Source: CAG-826 sp964654155 (GTDB lineage Bacteria > Bacillota_I > Bacilli_A > RFN20 > CAG-826). From it: DNA of 34,630 nt. The notes beneath the pieces are model-generated. The model was not told the origin of the DNA. It did no database searches and saw nothing but the letters and a program-made list of their open reading frames with translations. A program made the translations under genes and the position numbers. The DNA lies in NCBI GenBank assembly GCA_964654155.1, contig CAZZGL010000007.1, positions 1-34,630 of the forward strand, read 5' to 3'. Positions within the stretch are counted from its first letter, which is position 1, and each line of letters starts with the position of its first letter. Below are positions 1-8,408 of the stretch, in pieces.

Positions 1-23
1 AAACATAAATTAATTTCACACAT
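1..23 (-). CDS. Start of a gene running off the left edge
   Basis: Read on the minus strand, a GGAGG (CCTCC at 31-35) stands 7 bases before an ATG at 23-21, followed by open codons M-C-E-I-N-L-C to the window edge. The gene would be divergent from the recombinase at 119. Only seven codons are visible, so no function can be given, and the call rests on the ribosome site alone. Confidence 0.4.
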
Positions 24-118
24 AATTTTACCTCCAATAATTGTTAGTTATCTTACTTTTTTTATAACATATCGTGATATAATTTTCAATATATTAATTT
101 TATTGATACGGAGTTTTT

Positions 119-1006
119 ATGGAAAAATACATTTCTGCATTTTTGAACTATATTCAAACAACTAAGAATTTATCTTCAAAGACTATTAAAGCATATCGTA
201 ATGATTTAGTCTTATATACGGAATATTGTTCTAATATCTTAACATCGGATATATTTAGATATATTTCATATTTAAGCAACGATTTACATTTAAAAGATTC
301 TACGATTTGTAGAAAAATAATATCACTTAAAATATTTTATCACTATTTATATGAACAAAAAGTAATTGATAATTACCCTTTTGAAAACATTAAATTTAGA
401 TTTAAACAAGAAAAGAAATTGCCAAAAATATTATCAATTAAAGAAGTAGGGCAATTACTTAAGTGTTTTGATATTGATGTGAATCATTTATCAGCATTTC
501 AACAAAAAATATATATTCGTGATTGTGCATTAATTGATTTATTAGTTAGTACTGGAATAAGAATAGGCGAGGCAGCAGCAATAAAGCTTACAGATGTCAT
601 TTATTCTGAGCAAATATTGCTAATTCACGGAAAGGGAAGAAAGCAAAGATTAATATTTATTTCTTCTAAAGTTACTTGGAAACGCTTAAGTAATTTAATT
701 AAGCAAAGAGAAAAAGAAAATGGTGTTTTTTTATTCGTTAATAAAAATGGTACACAATTATCTACTCACGCAATTGAAGACATTTATCATAAATATGCTT
801 TGAAGGCAAAAATAAATAATGAATCAACACCTCATTATCTAAGACATACCTTTGCAACTAATTTGCTTGCTAATGGAGCAGATCTTCGTTCTGTACAAGA
901 AATATTAGGTCATGCAAGTGTTGCAACAACACAAATATATACAGAAGTGACAACAACTAGAAAAAAACAAGTACTTTTGAAATATAATTATAGAAATAAA
1001 TTATGA
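119..1006 (+). CDS. Tyrosine recombinase, XerC/XerD-like
   Basis: A 295-residue site-specific DNA recombinase of the phage-integrase family. The N-terminal part (about 1-90) looks like the SAM-like core-binding domain (ALNYIQTTKNLSSKTIKAY type). The catalytic part holds the first Arg in STGIRIGEAA (about 149), a Lys region at HGKGRKQRLIF, HYLRHTFATN (about 239-248), LGHAS (His about 265) and the nucleophile Tyr in TTQIYTEV (about 274). All catalytic residues are present and the length is normal for Xer proteins. There is no arm-binding domain, so it resembles a Xer or DNA-inversion enzyme more than a phage integrase. It lies about 1.2 kb from a 26-bp inverted repeat (2156-2306) in front of a surface lipoprotein gene, which makes a role in local inversion possible. 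That link is inference. It ends in TGA. Confidence 0.9.
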   Translation: MEKYISAFLNYIQTTKNLSSKTIKAYRNDLVLYTEYCSNILTSDIFRYISYLSNDLHLKDSTICRKIISLKIFYHYLYEQKVIDNYPFENIKFRFKQEKKLPKILSIKEVGQLLKCFDIDVNHLSAFQQKIYIRDCALIDLLVSTGIRIGEAAAIKLTDVIYSEQILLIHGKGRKQRLIFISSKVTWKRLSNLIKQREKENGVFLFVNKNGTQLSTHAIEDIYHKYALKAKINNESTPHYLRHTFATNLLANGADLRSVQEILGHASVATTQIYTEVTTTRKKQVLLKYNYRNKL

Positions 1007-1028
1007 TTTTATAATATATGATTAATTG

Positions 1029-1065
1029 TGCATATATGCGGTATTGATTATTAATGCATTAATAA
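1029..1065. repeat. Two short palindromes after the recombinase gene
   Basis: GCATATATGC (1029-1038) and TTATTAATGCATTAATAA (1048-1065) are perfect palindromes just downstream of the recombinase stop. They could form small hairpins or bind a dimeric protein. Neither has a clear U-run, so they are not called terminators. Confidence 0.35.
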
Positions 1066-1164
1066 AAATGTTTTATATAAAACTTTAGAGTGTTTTTGCT
1101 AATTATTTATATTTTTGTATTATTGCATAATAATTATCATTGTTTTATTAATAATGAATTTCAT

Positions 1165-1199
1165 AGAAAAAACCATCGAAACATAAACTTCCGATGGTT
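1165..1199 (-). terminator. Rho-independent terminator of the GNAT operon
   Basis: AACCATCG (1171-1178) pairs perfectly with CGATGGTT (1192-1199). On the minus strand the stem is followed by a run of six T, as expected for the end of the transcript that carries the gene at 1868-1263. Confidence 0.75.
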
Positions 1200-1262
1200 T
1201 ACTTACCTAAAAAACTTTAGAGAGCTATTTTATATGTTTTAATTAATTTGCTATAACTGAAA

Positions 1263-1868
1263 TTATATTTTAGTAATCATTCTAACCATTTTTACTGAGT
1301 TATGAGTTTCTTTATCATCATATTCATATTTTTCGAAAATTTCAAATCCTTGATTTTCATATGCTTGAACTAACATTTTGTTATTTTCACAATCTAAATA
1401 CATTAAATTGCAACCAACATGGGAATTACATGTAGAAACTGCTTTCCATATAAAATTATCAAAGCAATAATTCATAAACCCTTTAGTATCAGCATTAGCA
1501 TTAAAATTTTTTCCAATCATAAATAATTTATAAATAGGGTATGAATCATTTTCGAATAAATTAATTCCAGGATAGGCATCTTCAATTTTTTTAAAACCAG
1601 CAAACTCTTTTATTTCTTCACTAAAGTGCATAGTATTTACTCCTAACGAAAAATAACCTAATAATTCAGTTCTATTTTCATTAAAAAATAAAATTGTTCT
1701 AGAAATCCCGGCTTCTTCATATTTTAATGCATATTTTTTAAGAAACATTTGAATGTCGTTGTCTAGATTTCCACTGTTAAAAGAATCAAAAAAGGGTAAA
1801 ATTTGCTCTTTTAAATATTCATCGTGTAAAAGTTCTTTTAACTCCAAAATTACTACTGTTTCTTCCAT
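1263..1868 (-). CDS. GNAT-like acetyltransferase, possibly toxin type
   Basis: 201 residues. The layout resembles GNAT acetyltransferases of the toxin-associated kind: an N-terminal segment with NDIQMFLKKYALKYEEAG and TILFFNENRTELLGYFSLG (about 37-75), then a central helix region, then VGCNLMYLDCENNKMLVQAYENQGFEIF (split here as VGCNLMYLDCEN and AYENQGFEIF, about 150-180), the usual C-terminal acetyl-CoA-fold pattern where a residue change gives NQGF. A clear R/Q-x-x-G-x-G/A motif is not obvious, so acetyl-CoA binding is uncertain. The ATG at 1868 has an AAGGAAA about 10 bases upstream. It overlaps the end of a small upstream ORF by 50 bases in another frame, as in toxin-antitoxin pairs. The likely family is GNAT; the toxin role is inference. 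Confidence 0.6.
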   Translation of the reverse strand: MEETVVILELKELLHDEYLKEQILPFFDSFNSGNLDNDIQMFLKKYALKYEEAGISRTILFFNENRTELLGYFSLGVNTMHFSEEIKEFAGFKKIEDAYPGINLFENDSYPIYKLFMIGKNFNANADTKGFMNYCFDNFIWKAVSTCNSHVGCNLMYLDCENNKMLVQAYENQGFEIFEKYEYDDKETHNSVKMVRMITKI

Positions 1869-1995
1869 TTTTAAGTGTTTCCTTTGAATCTCTAATGGTA
1901 TCTATTCTACTTTTCCTTGAAAGGACTTTTGCTAAAGCTTCTACTTGTTGTTCTGTTCTAACTTCAATTCCTTTTAAATTTGCATATTTGCACAT
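1819..1995 (-). CDS. Small ORF ahead of the GNAT gene, possible antitoxin
   Basis: A 58-residue protein, charged and mostly helical in appearance (MCKYANLKGIEVRTEQQVEA at the start). I chose the ATG at 1995 because AAGGAGG stands 7 bases before it. A second ATG at 2022 also has a fair site (AGAGGTG), which would add nine Lys-rich residues. Its 3' end overlaps the GNAT gene by 50 bases, so the two are probably translated from one message. It is not an obvious ribbon-helix-helix (DUF1778) protein, the usual partner of GNAT toxins. Function unknown. Confidence 0.55.
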   Translation of the reverse strand: MCKYANLKGIEVRTEQQVEALAKVLSRKSRIDTIRDSKETLKNGRNSSNFGVKRTFTR

Positions 1996-2087
1996 TTTAA
2001 CATCCTCCTTTTTTTTCTTCATTATAATTTCACCTCTACTATATAGTATGAGATGATTTACATTATTATATTGTATTTTCTCCCTTA

Positions 2088-2124
2088 CACAAATAGTATA
2101 ACATGCATTTATTAAAAAAACAGC
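2088..2124 (-). promoter_or_regulatory. Promoter of the GNAT operon
   Basis: On the minus strand a TG-extended -10 box TATACT lies at 2100-2095, with a weak -35 (CTGTTT) 17 bases upstream. It sits about 70 bases before the first start codon and outside the inverted repeat at 2156-2306, so this operon does not need the repeat region for transcription. Confidence 0.5.
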
Positions 2125-2155
2125 CTAATAAAAAATTTTTGTACAAATAAAACAG

Positions 2156-2306
2156 CCACCTAATACTATAATAGGCGGTCTTTTTGCTGCTCTTCGCCTT
2201 AATAATAAACCCATTGTTTATCAAATAAAAGAATTTTTTTCAAAAATATATATTAATTTTATTGTAAAATCACTAAATTTAGACCGCCTATTATAGTATT
2301 AGATGG
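2156..2306. repeat. 26-bp inverted repeat around 99 bp, candidate invertible segment
   Basis: The left arm (2156-2181) and the right arm (2281-2306) are reverse complements at 25 of 26 positions, separated by 99 bp. Each arm is itself an imperfect dyad with CC(A/G)CCTA on one side and TAGG(C/T)GG on the other around a short centre. That is the layout of tyrosine-recombinase crossover sites. There is no target-site duplication at the outer edges. The element lies in the divergent region between the GNAT operon and the MACPF lipoprotein gene. AT-rich promoter-like words occur in the 99 bp on both strands, but none is convincing. Inversion is inference. Confidence 0.6.
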
Positions 2307-2558
2307 TCAATTTAACTTTTGTTATTTTCAAAAATACTAATAGATAGATTTATGAATTTAATGAAAGTATAATTTATTCATTTTTAAGTTTTAGTCATTT
2401 AAATAATTAATATTTTATAAAAAGGTATTGCTGTTCTAAAGTAGTCAAAGTTTCTTAATAATTTTTGAAGTACCAATAGCGGTTATTAAATTAATAGTTA
2501 TTAAAAAATATTCCATTATTACTTACTTCAAATTCTTAAACTGAAGGGGGATTTGTTT

Positions 2559-5500
2559 ATGAAAAAGAAATTGTTGATGTTGTTTAGTTTATTATTATGT
2601 AGTGCCTTGTCGAGTTGTGATTTTGATTCTAATAATATTAGTGGTATTCAAGAGGTGACAAAATTACCAACACCTAATATTAGAGAAGTATTAGATAATT
2701 ATGTTTATTGGGATGAAGTTCCTAATGCTAGTTCTTATATAATTAAGATAAATAGTTATCAAGAAAATGCAGGTAATCAATTAAAGTATAGTATTTCTTC
2801 TATAATGGATAATAGAATTGAAAGTAATGTTCCAACAGAATTACATATTTATGTAAAAGCTAATGGAAATCAAATACTTTATTCAGATTCTGATTGGTCT
2901 AGTGAATATGTATATACTTATACTAAAAAAACAAATGTTGTTAGTAAAACAAAACTTGATTGGCCAACTAATATACAAATGGAAAATAGTATAATTAGTT
3001 GGGATGAAGTTCCTAATGCTAATGGATATCAATTAAGAATTGAAGGAGATTCTAATGTATATTCAACAGCTAGAACTCAATATGATGTTTCATCATTGTT
3101 TAATGAAACAACTGAATTTAAAGTACAACTAAAAAGTGTAGCATCAGAGTTTTCAAATTATTCTGATAGTGATTGGACAGTCGTCACTCCTTTAAAATAT
3201 GAAAAGGCTAAACAATCTGCTCAAATTGGGTTTAATGACACTTATAAAAGTAATGGATTAGGAAGAACAATTGATTTAATTAATGCTGATTCATATAAAC
3301 CTAAAAATGGTACTGGTTATATATTTGATGAAGAAGCTTTGTTTGATCGTACACTAGTTGAAGAATCTATAGGAGATCAAAAAGCAACATATGAATATGG
3401 AACTTCGTTTGAATCTTTTTATAATAAATGGAAAGTTGATATAGGTGCAAAGGTTTCTTCAAAAATAGATGGAGCTAATTATTTTCCTGCGTCTGCTGAA
3501 TTTAATGTTGAAGTAAAAAGTGGCTATGAACAAGTTAGAAAAGAAGAGACTAACGAATTGTATATTAAAATGCATCATAATATAGTTGGTAAAAGTGTTG
3601 AAATAATGGGACATGCATCTGACTATGATTATTTTGCTAGCATTCTTTCTGATAATTTTAAAAATTCTGCAAAAAAGGTTGTAGATGAAAGAACTGCTGA
3701 ACAATTTATTAATGCTTGGGGAACCCATGTTATTATGGGAGCCTATTATGGAGCGGCTTTTGAAGCTACATACTATAATATTTCACATAGTAGTAATAAA
3801 GAAGATAATTGGTATGTTGATATTGAAACAGCAGTAAAATCACATTTGTTTTTTATGGATGCAAGTGCTGAATCAAGTACTGAATTAGATATTGCTACGA
3901 AAGGTGACTCTAAAAATACTCTAATAAAATTTGAAGCACATGCTGTTGGTGGAAATGGAGTGGCATTAGCAAGTGATCTAGCAGGATTTCAATCAGCATA
4001 TAAAGATTGGGCTGGTAGCTTAAGTGAATCAAAATATACACTTATTGATTTTCCAGAAAACTCTTTATATTGTATTTGGGATTTTCTAGATGATTCAACA
4101 TTTTCATCACAAAAAGAAATATTAAATAATTATTTTATGACACATTCTCAAAAAAAATTAAATGAAATTCAAAGTAAATTAAGCAACATATATAATAAAA
4201 CCAAAGTTGATTTTGATATATCTAGTTATGGACATGGCGAAGTTAGTGTTATCTCAGTTAATGGAGAAGATGTAACTTCTAATCAAGAATTTTTAGTAGG
4301 AGATCTTGTAAAAGTTAAAGCTACACCTCAAGATGGATATAAGTTTTCAAATTGGGAAGTTGTTAATGGTGATGATTCTTATATACAAAAAAACAATTCA
4401 ATAACTGAATTTTCACTTTTAGGTGATACTTCATTGAAGGCATTATTTTATATTCAAAGTGAATTGGAAGATTATTCTTTCACAGCAACAATAAAAACAA
4501 CAGATTGTAAATCAAAGACTATAATACAAGGTGATGCTAATTTCACTATGAAGGGTATTCATGTTGCATATGATAATAAAGAGTATATTTATGGTAATGC
4601 TTACTTTGTTGGAAGCGTTGGTGGAAGTAGACTTAATAACATAGCTAGAATGTCTTTAGTATTAGATAAAAATGCTTTGTTTGGTGGATTCCTTTCATGG
4701 TCAGGTTCACAAGGAGATTCAAATGAATCTGGATCTGCAGCGTGGGATGCAACTAATGACCATAACACTAATGAAATATATTATTTACAACGATACGCTG
4801 ATAATGATTTTGCTGGGAATGAAGAAGTTAAAATTTCAATTATTGGTATTTGTGTTCAAATTGGTGAATTAGCAAAGGATAAAGAGTCATATCCAGAAAT
4901 GGTTAAATTAGAAAATGCTTTTACAGCGGATTTTTATACAGAAAATACAAGTCAAGGAAAAGCATATTTTGATATGTATGGAATTAAAACAATTTATGGT
5001 AATGCTGAATATATTTTTGGCTGTGCTTATAATAACAAAAGAATATATGGAACATATTTTAGAAACATTGATGAAGTATCTTTAAGAAATTCATCAAAAG
5101 AGTTCTTAAATGGTGGAACGATGGTTTATCGTGGAACATTAGGAAATTATGATCAAAGTGGATTATATAGTAATTATGAAATAAAGAATGAAGGTAAGGA
5201 CTGCTATTATATGGCAGAAAATGGTGATAATGATTTTGCAGGAGATAGATATGTTATATTTTCAATTACAAACATTTGTATTAAATTAAATGATAATATT
5301 AAGGATGATGAAAAATATCTTCGGTTAAGAGAGGCAAAAGTAGAAGCAGAAATATGTGCAGAATTAACTAGTGAAGTATCAACTAAGGAATTCTCTATTT
5401 TTGGAATAGATGTTAGTAATAAAGATAAGAATGCAATATTAGGCTATGCCTCTTATAGTGGAAAGTTTACTGGTGCTAGAGTTAATGATTGTGATAGTAT

Positions 5501-5717
5501 GAGAATTAGATTTGATAATAAAATTGCTGTTTTTTGGGGGACTTTACATTATATAGGAGATTATGAAAATTGGGACACTCAAGGATCATTAACTTCTTAT
5601 TCAAGTGAACTTACAAGTGAACTTATCTATTATGCAGATAATTGCGCGGATGATTTTCCAGGAAAAAAAGTTGATAAAATTACAATTTTTATTAATGGAA
5701 TTTGCATGAATGTTTAA
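2559..5717 (+). CDS. MACPF-domain lipoprotein with Fn3-like and C-terminal repeats
   Basis: 1052 residues from the ATG at 2559, which has GAAGGGGG 8-9 bases upstream. A TTG two codons earlier is less likely. Residues 1-20 are a lipoprotein signal with lipobox L-S-S-C20, so it should be anchored on the outer face of the membrane. Two Fn3-like repeats follow, each with the phrase SWDEVPNA or YWDEVPNA (about 35-125 and 132-210). The membrane attack complex/perforin domain covers about 255-530 and carries the signature WGTHVIMGAYYGA (about 387). A bacterial InlB-type B repeat (GHGEVSVISVNGED to TSLKALF, about 551-632) follows. The last 400 residues are three copies of a roughly 130-residue unit ending in DNDFAG or DDFPG and then INGIC. 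I do not recognise this repeat. MACPF proteins form pores in target membranes; the target here is unknown. Confidence 0.85.
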   Translation: MKKKLLMLFSLLLCSALSSCDFDSNNISGIQEVTKLPTPNIREVLDNYVYWDEVPNASSYIIKINSYQENAGNQLKYSISSIMDNRIESNVPTELHIYVKANGNQILYSDSDWSSEYVYTYTKKTNVVSKTKLDWPTNIQMENSIISWDEVPNANGYQLRIEGDSNVYSTARTQYDVSSLFNETTEFKVQLKSVASEFSNYSDSDWTVVTPLKYEKAKQSAQIGFNDTYKSNGLGRTIDLINADSYKPKNGTGYIFDEEALFDRTLVEESIGDQKATYEYGTSFESFYNKWKVDIGAKVSSKIDGANYFPASAEFNVEVKSGYEQVRKEETNELYIKMHHNIVGKSVEIMGHASDYDYFASILSDNFKNSAKKVVDERTAEQFINAWGTHVIMGAYYGAAFEATYYNISHSSNKEDNWYVDIETAVKSHLFFMDASAESSTELDIATKGDSKNTLIKFEAHAVGGNGVALASDLAGFQSAYKDWAGSLSESKYTLIDFPENSLYCIWDFLDDSTFSSQKEILNNYFMTHSQKKLNEIQSKLSNIYNKTKVDFDISSYGHGEVSVISVNGEDVTSNQEFLVGDLVKVKATPQDGYKFSNWEVVNGDDSYIQKNNSITEFSLLGDTSLKALFYIQSELEDYSFTATIKTTDCKSKTIIQGDANFTMKGIHVAYDNKEYIYGNAYFVGSVGGSRLNNIARMSLVLDKNALFGGFLSWSGSQGDSNESGSAAWDATNDHNTNEIYYLQRYADNDFAGNEEVKISIIGICVQIGELAKDKESYPEMVKLENAFTADFYTENTSQGKAYFDMYGIKTIYGNAEYIFGCAYNNKRIYGTYFRNIDEVSLRNSSKEFLNGGTMVYRGTLGNYDQSGLYSNYEIKNEGKDCYYMAENGDNDFAGDRYVIFSITNICIKLNDNIKDDEKYLRLREAKVEAEICAELTSEVSTKEFSIFGIDVSNKDKNAILGYASYSGKFTGARVNDCDSMRIRFDNKIAVFWGTLHYIGDYENWDTQGSLTSYSSELTSELIYYADNCADDFPGKKVDKITIFINGICMNV

Positions 5718-5798
5718 TGCAATATTATTTCGTTTGTTCTTAAAATAATTGGTAATTACATAAAAGAAAAGTGTAATGTATAAAACTTAATAATTTAT

Positions 5799-6490
5799 GA
5801 GGGTGTGCTAGTCGGTGTAAATAAGATAGTTAGGTGAAACTCCTAACCTTGTAAGTCCTAGCAAGACAACAAGTATCTAGCCTTGGAATCGAAGTCGTGA
5901 GATTAGATTTAAGCGTAGGCAAGAAAGACTAAGGACCCAAATGGGGGAACCGTGAAACAATTCAGCTTCGTTAGTATATATGAAAGTGGTTGGTGATTCT
6001 CTCCTCTTAGAAGCAACCAATACAAGTTAATCGATATGCGAGATTAATAAGGGACCACCGGAGTCTATAGAGTTGGGTAAGTAGTCAAGGTTTTATTTAT
6101 ATACCTGGGAGACCTTATATGTTCTTAAAAGAGTATGCAAACTTAAGTTTTGTAAACGGAGGAATGCAAATGATGTATAAGGAGTCGGATACATTCATAG
6201 TAGTTAAGAAACCTATGAAAGTAGGTGGAGCGAAGGGATGTACAAATAAACGTTTCTTGGAGTGAAACATATCCAGTAATCTAGAATTGGAGAAAATATG
6301 GCAAAAGAACGAAAAGATATAAGAGAAATTTCCAAACCAAATGATATTTGGAGATGGAAAGGAAACTCAAAATCGTATATTTGAAGAGCCGTATGCGGGA
6401 AAACTGCATGTACGGTTCTGTGAGGGGTGTTAGACAAGCCTTTCACATATTAATGAAAGGAGTGTTGAGATGTCTACTCGACTGGTGGCA
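5799..6490 (+). promoter_or_regulatory. Shine-Dalgarno sequence split by the intron
   Basis: The 5' exon ends ...ATGAGG (to 5802) and the 3' exon begins TGGTGGC directly before the ATG at 6490. Joined exons read GAGGTGGTGGC-ATG, a good ribosome site 5 bases from the start. Unspliced RNA has only GGTGG one base from the ATG. Splicing would therefore create the site for the lipoprotein gene. The junction is seen in sequence; the regulatory effect is inference. Confidence 0.6.
5803..6482 (+). mobile_element. Group II intron without a protein gene
   Basis: A 680-nt ribozyme. It starts with GTGTG at 5803-5807 (consensus GUGYG) and ends in AC at 6481-6482 (consensus AY). Domain V is at 6386-6418: it begins GAGCCGTATGCGG, has the catalytic AGC triad at 6387-6389 and ends TGTACGGTTC. 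Its loop is GAAAA rather than the usual GAAA. Domain VI follows, with the stem CCTTTCA/TGAAAGG and end TCTACTCGAC. Domain III/IV-like blocks (GGAGTCGGATAC, GAAAGTAGGTGGAGCGAAGG) are in order. CCTCTTA at 6003-6009, in the loop of a GGTTG/CAACC stem, can pair with the 5' exon end TATGAGG (5796-5802) with one mismatch, a good EBS1/IBS1 candidate. Domain IV holds no reverse transcriptase, so any splicing protein must act in trans. Confidence 0.88.
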
Positions 6491-8379
6491 TGAAAAAAGT
6501 AATAAAAATAATAATAGGGATAATGACTTTATTATTAGCAAGTTGTAATATATATGGAAATGAGACAATCGCAAGTAATGACTATTATACTGACACTACG
6601 TATATAAATAATTCGAATAAAAATAATAATTTATTGGATCATGTTGTAATTGAATCTAGTAAGGAAGCTTATGAAACCAAAGAAACAATTGTATTGAATC
6701 TTTCATATTATGATAGTACAGGTAAAAGTGATAATTTATATTATAATGGTGAGAAAATAGATAATTCTTTTTTAGAATGGTTTTATTCGTTTAATGGTGG
6801 AAATGCTGTTTTGATCCAAAAATGTAAATCTATATCATCTGTTTCATTAGTATTTAATGAAAAAGGAACATATATTTTTTGGGCGAAATATTGTATTCAT
6901 GATTCTCATAATGATACAAAAGGAGACATTGTTTCAAACAAATTAATTATTAATGTTGAATTATGCGCTGAAGATAAAGTGATGTTTAATTACGTTGTTA
7001 AAACTGATGGGACAATTAGAATTTCTGCAGGTCCAATGTCAAAATATGAATCAGATATTGCTATACCAAATGAAATAGATGGATATAAAGTTAGTGAAAT
7101 TATTGACAGCGGATTTATAAATTGTACTAATCTGCAGAGTGTAAAAATTAATTATGGATTAGAGAAAATTGGTGAGGAAGCATTTAAAAATTGTAGTTCA
7201 TTAAAATATGTTGTTATACCAAGTTCAGTTAATTCGATTGGAAAATATGCATTTAGTGGATGTAGTAGTGAATTATATGGCTTTTTTGAAACATCAGATG
7301 TCACTAAAATAAGTGGTTATAATAAAGATGGCTTTTATAATTCTTATTCTTCTTTTCATTATGGATTTTCACATTATGCAACAAGTTGTAAGGATTATTT
7401 AATCACTGAAGAAGGATTTGAATTTGCTGTTAATAACGACTCAACATTAGGTATAATTTCTTATAGTGGAAGTAAAAGAGACATTGAAATACCTAGTTTT
7501 GTAAATAATATGATAGTAACAAGTATTTTTGGTTACTCATTTGAAAACAAGGGCATAACAAGCATTAAAATACCTAATACAATTGAATTTATTGGAAAAT
7601 ATGCATTTAATGGTTGTAGTTCATTAAAAAATATTGAAATTCCATCTAGTTGTAAAGAAATAAGAACAGGTACTTTTCAAGGATGTACAGGATTTACAAG
7701 TATTAAAATTAATTATGGATTAGAGAAAATTGGTGAAGAAGCATTTAAAAATTGTAGTTCATTAAAATATGTTGTTATACCAAGTTCAGTTAATTCGATT
7801 GGAAAATATGCATTTAGTGGATGTAGTAGTGAATTATATGGCTTTTTTGAAACATCAGATGTCACTAAAATAAGTGGTTATAATAAAGATGGCTTTTATA
7901 ATTCTTATTCTTCTTTTCATTATGGATTTTCACATATTTATACAGGTGTTTATGATTATGCTATAAGTAATGATCTGATTTATGCAAAATCAAGTGCTTC
8001 AACGTGGCTAGTAATAGGCTATGAGATGCCAAATCTTAATGTTGTTGTTGATGATAATATTGATGGTGTAGAAGTTGTTAAAATATCATCAAAGGCTTTT
8101 TATGAAAATAATAGAGTTGAAACAATTATTTTAGGAAAATATATAAAGAATATTGGTGAAAATGCATTTTATAATTGCACAGGTTTGAAGTGGATAGTTA
8201 TTTCTTCTTCTATTACTTCTATAGAAAAAAATGCATTTACTAATTGTACAAATGTAAGTATTTTTATTGATAAAGATGAAAAATCTATATCTTTGGATAA
8301 AACGTGGAATTCTTCAAATAGACCGGTGTATTATAAAAATGAATGGAAATATGTTGATGGAATTCCAACTATTATATAA
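6490..8379 (+). CDS. BspA-type leucine-rich-repeat lipoprotein
   Basis: 629 residues. Residues 1-18 form a lipoprotein signal with lipobox L-A-S-C19. Residues 50-160 look like an Ig-like or cell-surface beta domain. From about 165 to the end there are LRR_5 (Treponema/BspA type) units such as KIGEEAFKNCSSLKYVVIPS and SIGKYAFSGCSS, which form a curved solenoid used in surface adhesion and binding. A block of 77 residues occurs twice, 187 residues apart, almost identical at DNA level. The ATG at 6490 begins 7 bases after the group II intron, and its ribosome site appears to be completed only by splicing. A decayed relative lies at 11492-12155, so this locus once had at least two such genes. Confidence 0.88.
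   Translation: MKKVIKIIIGIMTLLLASCNIYGNETIASNDYYTDTTYINNSNKNNNLLDHVVIESSKEAYETKETIVLNLSYYDSTGKSDNLYYNGEKIDNSFLEWFYSFNGGNAVLIQKCKSISSVSLVFNEKGTYIFWAKYCIHDSHNDTKGDIVSNKLIINVELCAEDKVMFNYVVKTDGTIRISAGPMSKYESDIAIPNEIDGYKVSEIIDSGFINCTNLQSVKINYGLEKIGEEAFKNCSSLKYVVIPSSVNSIGKYAFSGCSSELYGFFETSDVTKISGYNKDGFYNSYSSFHYGFSHYATSCKDYLITEEGFEFAVNNDSTLGIISYSGSKRDIEIPSFVNNMIVTSIFGYSFENKGITSIKIPNTIEFIGKYAFNGCSSLKNIEIPSSCKEIRTGTFQGCTGFTSIKINYGLEKIGEEAFKNCSSLKYVVIPSSVNSIGKYAFSGCSSELYGFFETSDVTKISGYNKDGFYNSYSSFHYGFSHIYTGVYDYAISNDLIYAKSSASTWLVIGYEMPNLNVVVDDNIDGVEVVKISSKAFYENNRVETIILGKYIKNIGENAFYNCTGLKWIVISSSITSIEKNAFTNCTNVSIFIDKDEKSISLDKTWNSSNRPVYYKNEWKYVDGIPTII
7144..7374 (+). repeat. 231-bp direct repeat, copy 1, inside the LRR gene
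   Basis: It matches 7705-7935 with one difference seen (gaggaa against gaagaa). The copies are 561 bp apart, exactly 187 codons, so recombination between them would delete or add an in-frame block. The near identity at silent positions indicates a recent duplication or gene conversion. Confidence 0.92.
7705..7935 (+). repeat. 231-bp direct repeat, copy 2, inside the LRR gene
   Basis: Partner of the copy at 7144-7374, same strand and same reading frame. The flanks differ on both sides: CACATT follows copy 1 and CACATA follows copy 2. Confidence 0.92.
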
Positions 8380-8408
8380 TCGTGATTATTCAATAAGAAG
8401 TTGATCTT

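Noticed and set aside
2156..2306. Inverted repeat as a miniature transposable element
   Set aside because: No target-site duplication at the edges and no second copy seen in this window; a recombinase-type repeat fits better, but a genome search is needed.
2156..2306. Inverted repeat as a simple transcription terminator
   Set aside because: The 99-base loop and absence of a U-run at the outer ends do not fit.
3459..3728. Minus-strand reading frame inside the MACPF gene
   Set aside because: It is opposite the MACPF domain, lacks a ribosome site and resembles no protein.
6348..6548. Short frames within and across the intron end
   Set aside because: They run through domains V and VI of the ribozyme and have no ribosome site.
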